Source: Sanguinoderma infundibulare
Lineage: Eukaryota; Basidiomycota; Agaricomycetes; Polyporales; Polyporaceae
Direction of reading: 5' to 3'
Length of the DNA: 64,000 nt
Assembly (NCBI GenBank): GCA_032821775.1
Contig: JAVLRN010000007.1
Span: 2,666,001-2,730,000 of the forward strand
The translations under genes were made by a program, and so were the position numbers. Below the pieces are notes generated by a model that did no database searches, was not told the origin of the DNA, and saw only the letters and a program-made list of their open reading frames with translations. Numbering within the stretch: the stretch's first letter is position 1; each line of letters starts with the position of its first letter. This document shows, piece after piece, positions 1 through 10,346 of this stretch.

Positions 1-387
1 TTGAAGCCAGTGAGTACCCTTGCCCATCCCGCCTCCCGGCGTGTGACTGACAGGTCCGCGTTCCCTTTCTCTCTGTTCCTTCTTCACCAAACAGCCGGTG
101 CCAAGAACCTACGCACAACGATCACGGGCGCGAACGGCCAGCCGACGGAGGTGCCCGACTATGCGACGGTGCAGGGCATCCTCATCGGCGTCGTCGCCGC
201 GTTCGTACTCGTCGTGACCATCATCGGGCCCGAAAACTACGGCTCGCACTTCGAGAATGCCAAGACGGCATTCGAGGAGGGTGGCGGCAGCGACGAGGTC
301 GCGGAGAGCCCGACGCCAGAGGGCAAGACCTCGCGCCCGACGAGCGTCCAGGTCGACGAGAAGCGGAGCACCCCTGAGCCTGTCTAA
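1..387 (+). CDS. C-terminal end of a carboxylate (JEN1/SHS-type) MFS transporter, partial
   Basis: Only the 3' end of the gene is in the window. The coding path is bases 1-9, a GTGAGT...CAG intron at 10-94, then 95-387 ending in TAA. The tail has one hydrophobic segment (YATVQGILIGVVAAFVLVV), then a GPENYGSHFE motif and an acidic Ser/Thr/Pro-rich cytosolic tail. A last transmembrane helix followed by GPEN-GSHFE resembles, from memory, the end of fungal proton-coupled monocarboxylate transporters of the sialate:H+ symporter family. The transport domain itself is outside the window, so substrate cannot be judged. The family call is by recognition of the tail only; another MFS family is possible. 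Confidence 0.55.
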   Translation: MKPVSTLAHPASRRVTDRSAFPFSLFLLHQTAGAKNLRTTITGANGQPTEVPDYATVQGILIGVVAAFVLVVTIIGPENYGSHFENAKTAFEEGGGSDEVAESPTPEGKTSRPTSVQVDEKRSTPEPV

Positions 388-1124
388 GGCTACTTGTTCG
401 GGGTGATGCGATGGATGCCGCGTGGCGGGGTGTCGTCGTTGGACGACGCACGCCGTTTAATACCCCTGTGTGTGTACACATGGCGTTGAGTGATATCCAG
501 GACATGTCTCGGTTTGTATACGTACATGTCGTGTCATGACTCGTTATGACCTAGTAGCCGTCTAACTTTGCAGTGTATCAGTAACGATTTTTCGACCTTC
601 TTGCGAACTCTGGACGAACCTGTGTGGTGTGCGAGGGTGTGAGGAAGAGAGTTGCGAAAGGTGCGTCATCCGAGGGGGCTTGCACGACACGAGTTGCGGA
701 AGATTACGGCAAGGTGTCCAAGTTGTCCCGGTCAGAGAACGGTCCGATGTCCGAGTCCCATATCAGGAAATTGAGGCGCTCCTTCCTTGGCGACTTGGCC
801 CCTAAAGCCCTACAATTCTTGGGAGGCACGTCATCACCATGTCTCGACCGAGGGCATGGGCACGTTTCTGAGTTGCAGTTTGCGAGGCTGACGCAGCACT
901 TCAGATGTGGCGCTCTGTTCCCTTGGAAGAGGGGCATCTCTAGGTCAACACAGGAGGCTAGAAAGCTGACTTTGTGTCCAAAAACAAAAGATGCGCGGTG
1001 AGTGTGCCTCCTCTCGGCGTTTTGGTGAAGTGAGAGTTGCGGCGACCGTCGTCATGTTAGGAACGTGTTGGTGCTGATCCAGCATTTCCGCCACATGAAA
1101 CAGTCTGTGGCGAAGTTTGTGGTG
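388..1124. other. Intergenic, no gene recognised
   Basis: It lies between the MFS transporter stop and the TATA box of the next gene. Open frames here on both strands are short, without domains or plausible splice structure. I see nothing beyond presumptive 3' UTR and promoter DNA. Confidence 0.5.
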
Positions 1125-1132
1125 TATATAAA
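1125..1132 (+). promoter_or_regulatory. TATA box (TATATAAA)
   Basis: A perfect TATATAAA lies about 117 bp upstream of the first ATG of the small Cys/Pro-rich reading frame at 1249. It supports transcription of that orphan gene from this strand. An ATG at 1152 lies between the TATA box and 1249 but does not open a long frame. Confidence 0.45.
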
Positions 1133-1248
1133 GACATCCGATTAGTGCAACATGCGAGTACGGCGTCGTCTTCCATCACGCCGTCATCAACCCTCTTCGC
1201 AGTACCTCGAGGGGTCCATCTTCTTCCCAGAACTCTACGAGTCTTTCG

Positions 1249-1929
1249 ATGCACCCGCGGTCATCGTCCCACGCTATGAACGACAATCCCATACCGCTGT
1301 GGTGTAGGAGGTGCAACAGAAACCCCGTTCTTCAACTGTGTACGACTTGCGCCGGAAGGGAGCACCCGAGACCATGCAGTGGGGCCGTTAGTCTCTTCCC
1401 CCCACCTCTGTCACCATTCTACTACAATCCCTCTCCTTCAAACGGTTTCGTCCCCGGGCCTATTGCCATTAACCCTTTCGCCTTCTATTATCCGCCTCCT
1501 GTTCCCGCGTCCGAGTCCGAGTCCCCCTTCATTCCACCACCACCAAGCGATCTCTGGTCGGAGGACCAGAGCGACCGCCTCTCCAAGCCCGACGCCGAGG
1601 ACGAAGCGGTAGAGGCGCGTATGTCCTCCCGCAACACGTTGAACGGCGGGCGGTCAGACTCCACGACAGCCACGGATGGCGTCGCTGCACCTGCCGTCGT
1701 GTCTCCTCGACGTTCTTTCTGCCGTCGAGTGTTCAGGAGGCTTCTGGCCGTCTTGAAGGCGATTGTCAGACTGCCACGGAGCCCGCTGCTCTCGGTGTCT
1801 GCTCTGAGGACGGTCCGCACGCTCGTTGTGACGCATTTGATCATCTTTCGACTCCGACCCGTTCTCAGAGCGTGTAGTTATTTTGTGTACCTGTACTTTA
1901 GAGATTGTGAGAGACTGCTCGCCGCCTAA
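1249..1929 (+). CDS. Hypothetical Cys-pair, Pro-rich small protein (226 aa)
   Basis: This is a single-exon frame of 226 codons with a TATA box upstream. Residues about 19-34 contain two CxxC pairs (CRRC and CTTC, 9 residues between the pairs) that could form a zinc ribbon. The middle is rich in Pro, Tyr and Ser, and the C-terminal third is strongly basic and hydrophobic (RRSFCRRVFRRLL and following), possibly an amphipathic or membrane-associated helix. No family is recognised. Support for it being a gene is the length, the TATA box and the non-random composition. A chance ORF in GC-rich DNA is the alternative. An internal ATG at 1276 would shorten it by 9 residues but keep the Cys pairs. Confidence 0.4.
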   Translation: MHPRSSSHAMNDNPIPLWCRRCNRNPVLQLCTTCAGREHPRPCSGAVSLFPPPLSPFYYNPSPSNGFVPGPIAINPFAFYYPPPVPASESESPFIPPPPSDLWSEDQSDRLSKPDAEDEAVEARMSSRNTLNGGRSDSTTATDGVAAPAVVSPRRSFCRRVFRRLLAVLKAIVRLPRSPLLSVSALRTVRTLVVTHLIIFRLRPVLRACSYFVYLYFRDCERLLAA

Positions 1930-2462
1930 TTACGGGCTAAGGTGCGCATAATACACAACACATGCTCATGTTAGGCAGATCACTTCCGCACATACACTCA
2001 ATATAATGCCTTAACCACGCATGTCCGTCCGTATCTTGTTCTGCTTCGATTACTGTTGTGTGCTGCAATTGCGCTCTATGCAGGATTTCGGAGGAAGGAG
2101 GTGTTTATATGCATGGCTAGATTGGCGCTGGGCCTGAGGTTGCGTTCGGAATGGCTTCCGAACCCATGCACATTGAGCTTGCTTTCTGCCCTGTCGCTAG
2201 GCCCTAGGAATATGGCTTTCATCCGTCCATACGAACCATTATGTCCCGCATGGGGACCAAGGGTTGCGGGCGGTAAGTCACATTAGTCGCACCGATAGGC
2301 CGACGTCAGGTGAGATAGGGCGATCGTTCGTCCATGGCCTCACTGATAGGGCGTGCGCCGCATGCGGCCGGCAGTGCTCACTGTGAAGCTTATAGCTGAC
2401 GCCCTCTTTGTCTTGTCCGACAGTAATCTCCCTCGACATCGCTCACTCACGACCTCCGAACC
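1930..2462. other. Intergenic, upstream of URC1
   Basis: This holds the 3' flank of the small orphan gene and the promoter region of URC1. No motif or ORF that I can support. Confidence 0.5.
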
Positions 2463-4564
2463 ATGTCTCTGTCGTCGGATGCGCTTGTCACCCAAATCCT
2501 CACTCAGTTGCAGGCGATCCAGGTGTCGCAGCAGACGCTTCACGCCAAGGTCAGTTCATAGCAGTCTTCAGGAATCGCGTGGCAATATTCACGGGCGCAC
2601 GACGTTTGCAGGTCGATGCTTTGAGCAGTAAGGATTCTGTGAGCCCGCCGTTGTCGCCAAGTGGCAACGGCACACCGATTCGACGAGCTGCCGAGGCCGT
2701 CCTGTCCACGGAGGGGCCAACCGCGTCGCCCCAGCAGAACCTCGTCTCCCCTTCCACCTCTCCAGTCGTCAGTAGTGCGCTCCAGGACAGGGATAAGGAG
2801 AGGGAGAAGCTGTTGTACCCATCCCGAGTGCTCCTAACCAGTAAGTGCCCATCTCTCTCCTGCGCCACCCATTCCCCCATATACCGACGCGCCCCAGCCT
2901 ACCCCGACCAGCACGGCATTAGGCCCTACCCGCTCCAATGGGGTTCCGCCGACCCCACCGCGCGCGGGCCCGTCATTTGCTCGCGCCTCCCCTCGTCCAT
3001 CAAGCAGCGCAACGCGATCGGGGCGCACTCCGGCTCGTACTCGATCTACCGCGCCCTCGCAATCGCCATGGGCACCCTCGACCCGACCCACAAGCCCGAC
3101 TACACCAAGACTGAGCCCGCGGTGCCGATCCCGCCCCAGCCCGCGTGGTCCGATCCGAGCAAGATCGTCTCCTTCGACCCGTGGGGCCACCTCGTGCCTC
3201 AGGTGTACCGGCGTGAGCTCGAGGAGCTCGGGCTGGACGTCAGGCCGAGCATCGCCGTCACGCGGGCGCACATGAAGCTGAGCGAGATCGACGAGTCGGC
3301 GAGGAGGGGCGAGCTGACCATCGACGGCAAGATTCTGCTCAAGAGCCAGTCGTTGATCAACGCGGACGGGACGCCGAGTGCGGCGGACCCTGGTGTGGAG
3401 ATCAGCATCAGCAAGGCTGCTGTCGAGCCGGTGTGGTACCTTCCTGGCGTCGCAGAGCGGTTTGGCATGTGAGTAAATGCGCCCTTGGGATGCGCAGGTG
3501 CTCATGTCCCGCCGCCAGCTCCGAGGGCTTGCTTCGTCGTGCGCTCTTTGAGGACACCGGAGGAATGTACCCCGAGCTCGTCACCCGTCCCGACATCAAG
3601 GTCTTCCTCCCTCCCATCGGCAACCTAACCGCGTACATCTGTACGTTCCCTTTCATACGCAATGCCTACCGTGTGATTCTGACTATGCGTTCACAGTCGG
3701 CAACCCCGCGTACTTGTCCGACGAAACGAAGGAGCTCACACTGCGTGTCCATGATGAATGTATGCGCATATATCTACCTCTAGAGCCAATTCCGAACTGA
3801 CCGCACCCTGTAGGCAACGGTTCCGACGTCTTCGGCTCCGACATCTGCACTTGCAAGCCCTACCTCACCTACGCCATCGAAGAGTGCATACACGGCGCCC
3901 AGCGCGGCGGCGTCGGCCTCGTCGTCTACTTCCGCAAGGAGGGCCGCGCCCTCGGCGAGGTCACCAAGTACGTGTCCATTCTCATCTCCAACTCACCCGT
4001 CCTCTCGCATACGCATATGACCCCTTCCGCTTTGCTGACGGCCTGAACAGGTACCTCGTGTACAACCTCCGGAAGCGCGGCGGCGACTCGGCTGACAAGT
4101 ACTTTAAGGCGACCGAGCTCATCGCGGGCGTCAAGGACATGCGCTTCCAGGCCCTGATGCCCGACGTCCTCCACTGGCTCGGGATCAAGAAGATCGACAA
4201 CATGGTGTCGATGAGCGATATGTGCGTCACGCGCTCGTGTGCTGCGGGTTCGAGAGAGGCGAGACCGCTCGGTGCTGATCGTCCGTTCGCGTCATGCTTT
4301 GGGTAGGAAATACAACGCTATCGTGCAATCCGGCATCCCGATCTTGAAGCGCTATGATATTCCTGGTACGTCTTGCTTGCCTCTGCACCACCCCTCCTGC
4401 ATAACATGCCAACTGTGAACCTCGTAGAACACCTGCTGCCGCCCGACTCCCGTGTCGAGATCGACGCGAAGATCGCTGCTGGGTACTTCACGAGCGGCAA
4501 GAAGATCACAGAGGCAGACTTGGTGAAGACCGTAGGCCGGACTTGGGAGGAGACCGAGCACTAA
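2463..4564 (+). CDS. URC1: URC1-like GTP cyclohydrolase II family protein (uracil catabolism)
   Basis: Nine exons: 2463-2549, 2612-2840, 2898-3468, 3519-3640, 3697-3759, 3814-3967, 4051-4221, 4307-4365, 4428-4564, giving 530 aa with all junctions in frame. The C-terminal half is a GTP cyclohydrolase II fold. Cys358, Cys369 and Cys371 (VHDEC...GSDICTC) match the zinc-binding Cys-x10-Cys-x-Cys of RibA, and YFRKEGRALGE corresponds to the catalytic loop. The long N-terminal extension (TYPDQHGIRPYPLQW, CSRLPSSIKQRNAIGAHSGSYS) distinguishes URC1 from riboflavin-pathway RIB1. In yeasts with the URC pathway, URC1 is required to use uracil as nitrogen source. The first about 100 residues are Ser/Pro-rich and poorly conserved, so the start at 2463 is less certain than the rest. 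The gene converges on Dicer, 291 bp between stop codons. Confidence 0.9.
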
Positions 4565-4737
4565 CAAACACGCGCACAACGCAACCCCGATGCCGGAGCA
4601 TCGATAACCGCAATTGTTGTCGTAGAACTGCACCCGCATGTACCCTTATACAATGTTGTACCATACTCACACACGGCACCTGCGGGATGCATATAATTAC
4701 AACACACGAATACACTTCATCTATGATTACGAAAGGT

Positions 4738-4847
4738 GTACGATTTCTCATAATGCAAGCGCTCATACTCCGTAAGTGCCGTGCATAAGACCTCATAATG
4801 CATACGAAAATGTGGGGACGGACCGTATGCATCATGAGAAATCGTAC
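4738..4847. repeat. Inverted repeat in the URC1/Dicer convergent 3' region
   Basis: GTACGATTTCTCATAATGCA at 4738-4757 is repeated inverted at 4828-4847 with one mismatch. A shorter copy of the left arm, CTCATAATGCATACG at 4792-4806, pairs with 4824-4838 across a 17-nt loop. The repeat lies just beyond the Dicer stop codon (4856-4858) and some 170 bp beyond the URC1 stop, so it probably falls in the 3' UTR of one or both genes. In minus-strand (Dicer-sense) RNA the single mismatch becomes a U-G wobble, so that strand forms the fully paired stem. Confidence 0.7.
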
Positions 4848-4855
4848 TGTACCAA

Positions 4856-7800
4856 CTAGATGCGTTCCTCATGGTCCTCGTCGTCGACCAAGATCGCTTC
4901 CACCTGATCTTCTTCATCGTCCGACTCCAACTCGTCCTTGTCGATGTCCATGCTCTCTGCCAAGACCATCGCGCTCGCCTTCTCCGCCGCCGTGAACCGC
5001 ACCTCGTCCTCGCTGACCTTGCTCCGGTACTCGGCCGTGACCTCCAGCAGCTCCTTGTCGTCGATCAACACCTTGCAGCTCACGTTCCCCTTCTCCTTCG
5101 CGATCTTGTACGTCACCTCCTTCCGCGGCTTGTGCTTCGCCGCCCAGATCTCGAGGCGCGACACCGGATGGAGGACGTCCACGTCGTCGCGCACGACGCG
5201 CTCCAGCACGCGCATCAGCCCGAGGCTCTCCATCGCCTGCCGCACCTTGCCCAGGTCCCCGAACGAGTCGACGTAGACGGCGCCGAGGATGCTCTCGACC
5301 ATGTCGCTGATAAACTTGGGGGCCTGCAGGCTCGTCAGGCCCGCCCACGGGTACACGCCGTCCTTCTCGAGCGCGTGCGCGATCTCCGCGCCGTGCTTCT
5401 GGAACCGGAGGAAGGTCAGGTTCTGGTCCTCGAGCACGCGGTGGCTCGAGTGCAGCAGGCACTGCCAGAGGTGGATCCGGTGCGAGTCGTCGACGCTCTC
5501 GAGCCCGTGCGCAGGCGACCACGTCGGCATCGTCGCCTCGACGGTCACGGACGTGCTGAGGCACGTGTACGCGAGGATGTGCGAGTTCACGACGGCCTGC
5601 TTCTTGATGTGCAGGTAGCCCGGGCCGTAGTTCTTGCCCTCGGCGTGATAGAGGTAGTCGATGACGATCATGTCGAGCGCGGAGTCGCCCAGGAACTCGA
5701 GCCGCTCGAGCGACATCGCGGCGGACTCGCCCTGGTAGCTTGCGTGCGTGAGCGCCTGGACGAGGAATGTGCGGCGAGCGAAGCGGTAGTTGATCATCTG
5801 CTCGACGAGCGCGAGCTGCTCCGGAATGTCGTCAATGTCGTCGACCTTGTGCATCGCGTGGACGTACTCCGAGAGTTTCTTCCAGTTAAGACCGAGGTCG
5901 AACGTGGCAGCGCAGTCGATCGCGCGGTCGAATCCGCCGTGTTCAAAGGCGGCGCCGATGAGGGACTCGACGACGTCGGCGAGCATCTTGGTCGAAAGCT
6001 CTTCGGCGTTCCGTTTCTTCTTCTTGTCGTCCTTTTCGTTTCCATCGGTGGGTCTTGCGGCTCCGCTCCCCACTGGTGTCGCCTCTCTGCTTCCGTCGTC
6101 CATTACCTCGTCTACGGAGATCGCGGAGTAATGCGGCTTCCACTTTCTCGGGACGAAACGATCCCGGATAATCCACCTGTACAGGCCCTTCTTCACGGCC
6201 CATTTCGCAAGGTTGACGTTCGCGACGGCGTGGTCCTTCTTTCGCGAAAGATAGCCTTCATGCCAGAGAGGATACTCTGCATACAGCTGGTTACTGGTGA
6301 TGAATTTCAATACGGTATCGCCAAGTGTCTCGAGACGCTGATAGTGGAAGCGCTCTTGAGCGGCGGGGGCGGTTGTCGCAGTGACAAGGAGAGGAAGAGC
6401 GACGTCGGACACCAGGGATCGCCTAAACAAGCCAATACGAAGACTGTGCACGGTCAACGCCATAGCGAGCCACCGCATGATCGAAGGAAGAAGCAGGGTG
6501 TAGTGGACCTCGTCTTGGGAAGCGAGCTCGACCAAGGTATATTCGGGGTGCAAGAGGAATGGCGCATCGTTGGACTGTAGGGGCCTGTGGTCCGTGCTCT
6601 CCGCGTCGAAAGGTATCAGGAAGTTTCGCCGTCTGGGGAGTTCGCGCACGACCATGAGCGGATACGTGATCTGAAAATCCGGGAATGCGCTGTATTCTTC
6701 ACGAAACTTCTCTTCCTCCTCCGCCGTGAGGGGATCGTCTCGCCACCGCAGCAGCCGCAGAGGTTTATCGTACTTGCTGACCCCCCTGACCAATGGGAGG
6801 GGGGACGGGTGCAAAAACTTGGCGCCGAATGCTGCAGCATTCGCTATGTATGTGGTCTCGCCGCCGACTGCAAGCCCTGACATGAACCGTTCTTCCATCC
6901 ACCTCCGTCGCTCGTCCCAGTCCTGGAAATCTGGCCACGATCCTGCAGGCAAGAAAAGGTACGAAAAGTCCTCCCTGTCGCGCTCCATCCGTGATCCGTA
7001 CAGCTTGCAGAAGAGCCTGTATGTCCAACGTCGCGCCAGTTGCACTTCTCTCTCGGACACTGGAGAAATTGCCGCAGCACCGATGGTCATCGCCAACTCC
7101 TTACGTCCTGGGACGTATAGGGGCGGGAAGTCCTCCTGGGCAAAGCTGGGAAGCGGGCGGCGGGTGAACATGCGTAAGGACGGTAAGCCTTCGACCACGA
7201 GCTCATGCGCGAACCAGGTCGAGGGGCCCTCGGAAGCAGCCCACGGGTCGATCTGGACAGAGACATGGGCGGTACTCTCGCGCTTGGCCACCTCCGCCAG
7301 CATCGCCTTCACCTCTTCCTCTTTGTCGGGCTCGATGACGCTGGTATGCGGAAGCAGGTGGTTGTTGAGCAGGCCGGCGTGATATAACGCCACGTAGGCC
7401 TCAAACGCTACATGCTGTTGCGCCCGGCGTTTCGTACGATGGAGGCGGTCCGTGGTGAACTTGCGCAAGCTGCATACATGGCGTCATTCAAACCGTCGGA
7501 ACTTAACTGACATGCAACGTACTGTGGAGGAAGTGCCCGTGGCAGGGTGACGGTCGCTCCCCAAGGCCCTTGGTATCGCTCGTTGAAGCGAACGTACTCC
7601 GGAAGAGCATGCCATCCTTCAGCATAATCGGGAGGGTCGAGCTCGTATATCGGGACGAGACTATCGTGGCCACCCGTAGGAATAACCGCGCAGAAGTGAT
7701 TGAGATGTGGGATCGCGGAGTGAAGCGTCACGAGAGCTCTGAACGAAGGTGCGTGAGCCCGCGTCACCATGGGAGAAAGGAAGGGGACTAACCCAGTCGA

Positions 7801-9729
7801 AGCAACCTCAAACTCGACATAGCCGTCCATTTCGTCCACATCATCCTCTTCGACGGGTACGGCGGCCTCCCTCCTTGGATCGTTGTAGGCTGCCATCATC
7901 TGGCGCTCCGTCTCCTCCCACTTTTGCACGACCTCCCGCGGTGCGGCCTCGTCGAACATGATGACGAAACTGCTCCTTTTCCGCCGTGCACGGCCCCGGC
8001 TCTGAGCCCAAGAAACGACATTGGGAGGGACGTCGAACCGAACAACGCTTCCGCACGCTTGGATATCGATCCCCTCCTCCGCGACGGACGTGGAGACGAT
8101 CAGGTTCTTGTCGCCGATCTTGAAGTCGCGCAAGGTGTCCGACTGACTGTCGTCCAACATGCTCCGTGTAATGTCCAAGAACGAGTGCCGCTTGAAGCTC
8201 GAGGAGGAACCGAGTAGACATCCGACGCGGAACAACTGCGAGGTCTCGGGGATGCGTCGGAGGAGTTCAGCTAGAACGAGGACGGTGTCGCGCCGGGTGA
8301 CGAAGACGAGGCCGCTGTAGTCTTCGTCCATCGATCGGAAGATGGTCTCTTCAAGGATGAGGGCCTCGACAAGAGTCCGAACTTTTGGAGTGAGGTTGGC
8401 CACGATTTCATCGGTATCATTCGACGGCTCCTTGACGTGCACTTTGTCGAGGACGTCGAGGAGATATCGCTTCTCTTTCTCTTGCCACGCGGACATGATA
8501 TTGTTGTACGGGTTCGCAGCCTGCTTCGCGCGTTCGATAACCCTCGCGACATACCAGTCGGCCGCCCACGTTCCCAGTTCCACACAGATGTCCGCAGCGG
8601 TACGCGCAAAGTCCCGAAGACCCTTGTGCGTGAACGTATCTTCTTTGTCCTTGGCTTTGGAGAGTTGTTGGTCCACGCGGCGGCGGTCATCGCCTGGTTG
8701 AAGTTTCGCCAAACGTGCACGCAGCGCCATGACGTACGGATCCTGTTCGATGTCCAAAGTCGCGATGACCGCCTCGAGCGCCTTGTAGTTGACGGAGGGA
8801 ATGCCGTCCCAGACATGGATTGGGGAGGGGTAGAGAACGTGCTTAAACTGAGGCCGCTGAACGTGTTGTGCCAGTTCGTCTCGGTTGTGAAGAGACGAGC
8901 GAATGGTACTGTCCAAGTTCTTCTCCAAATCCCTGACAAACCCCAAGCACGGCTAGTGATGAGTGACAGTGTTTGATGCACAGGAAGGTTGAAGTACCTG
9001 AAGGCAACGTCCACATTGGCTCCGTACGTCGGACTTGCTGTGAGTCCGAGGACCACCGGACGCACACGGGAAGCAGAGGTATCGGCAGGGCTGCGTAGCG
9101 GAAGCTCGAAATAGTGCTTCCTCATGATCATGTTGTACGGGTGCTTTCCAATCGCGTGATGAGCTTCGTCGAAGACCAGCAAACCAATGTCAACGCCCAT
9201 GTCCACGTATCCCTAATCAACTTTGTCAACGTGCAGTTCAACACTCCAGAGCCAAGGAAGACTTTACGTGGTGCAGCGCATCGAGCAGCACTTGGGGAGT
9301 TGAAACAATGATACGACGCTTCTCCAGGATCGACCGCCAAAGGCTCGCATTCTTCCATTGGTTGGGTTCCGCCGCACCCGACACGTATCCCACCGACACT
9401 GGTATCGCAGCTTTGATGACCTCGTATTGTTGATCGACAAGTGCCACAGTGGGCGCTAGGAACCATGAAACCTAACAGGGCGCACAGCGATAAACGCAGG
9501 ATATCAAGGTGAATATATGCGAGGCCAAACCAACCTTACGGGCCTCGCGTTCAGTCTCATGCTTCATTCTGAGCACAGCGATGTGAGTCTTCCCAGAACC
9601 GGTGTCAAGAGCAATGATGATATTGCGACGCAAGCTTTCGTCCAAAAGTTCTTGCTGGTATGCTCGTGTATGTACAACGCGGGACACGGGTGCTTCGAGT
9701 TCGATGTCGCCATTCTCGACAATAGACAT
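4856..9729 (-). CDS. DCL: Dicer-like ribonuclease (RNA silencing)
   Basis: Five exons on the minus strand: 9729-9535, 9471-9268, 9212-8998, 8932-7523, 7469-4856, for 1545 aa. Order of domains: DExH helicase with motif [11 protein letters not shown] (about residue 40) and DEAH box VFDEAHHA; helicase C with [11 protein letters not shown]; Dicer dimerisation (DUF283) beginning near residue 676 ([16 protein letters not shown]); a divergent PAZ/platform stretch; RNase IIIa ([11 protein letters not shown], about 1054; second acidic pair DVVESLIGA); RNase IIIb ([11 protein letters not shown], about 1265; DMVESILGA); and a dsRBD-like end with an acidic tail. Both RNase III sites keep their four acidic residues. 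No clear canonical PAZ. The enzyme would cut long dsRNA into small RNAs. Intron 1 begins GTTGGT, a weak donor. The gene is divergent from the K+ channel. Confidence 0.93.
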
Positions 9730-10346
9730 GGCAGAGGAGGAGAGAGATAGTGGCGAAGGAGGACGTGAAGGTTAGGATGTGGCGTGTGCTGGTTGCGTAA
9801 GATGAATATGCAAGTAAACTGGTGGCGCAGGACGGGACGCACCTTTGACCAAAGCACGAAACAGAAACAAAGCACACAATGGAGCGATCGCTTTCCTTCA
9901 AAAGGACACCGACGGGCAGAGACTGGGTACTTGCAGGATCCTCAGTCCCGGTGGTTCTTAAGCTGGCCTTTTGGCGCGAAGGTGGACGGGCGTTGACGGC
10001 TACCGCAGCATTGTTGAATCAGATAAGTGCTGAACGTCGGAGTCGCAGTTGACCTCGGGGGCTTTCGCAGACACTCTCGCAGCATATTGACGTACTGAAC
10101 TGCAGAGCCGCCGTTCATTCCACAGGCCGAGGCATGGAAGGAAGTGTGCGCAGGGACGGCGGCGATGGCGGCAGAGAGAAAGGTACGCTGCTCCTCGCTG
10201 CTCCCGATCCACGCGCGGCTCGGAGTCGGATATCGAGCGCGCAAGCGCAGACCGCATGTCGCCTGCAGCCGCATCCGCCTCGATTCCTACAACCACGACG
10301 ACCTCCTTCTCGCAGCGCTCAAGGGCCTCTCTGGCCCGCCCAACCC
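9730..10346. promoter_or_regulatory. Shared divergent promoter region, Dicer / K+ channel
   Basis: 617 bp separate the two divergent start codons. No TATA box or recognisable operator stands out. If the channel start is further upstream than 10347, the region is shorter. Confidence 0.4.

Noticed and set aside
624..1001. 125-codon frame upstream of the small orphan gene
   Set aside because: No domain, no promoter element, and a competing frame on the other strand. Treated as chance.
4871..6580. A 569-codon open frame on the plus strand, rich in Leu, Val, Arg and His
   Set aside because: It is exactly antisense to the RNase III exon of Dicer, whose codon bias leaves the opposite frame open. 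No domain, and the composition is typical of antisense shadows.
8934..8998. Read-through of Dicer exon 3 into [13 protein letters not shown] sequence, suggesting a second frame or pseudogene
   Set aside because: Acceptor GTCAG at 8933 joins VAF-R to [11 protein letters not shown], a standard Dicer continuation. The read-through is intron.
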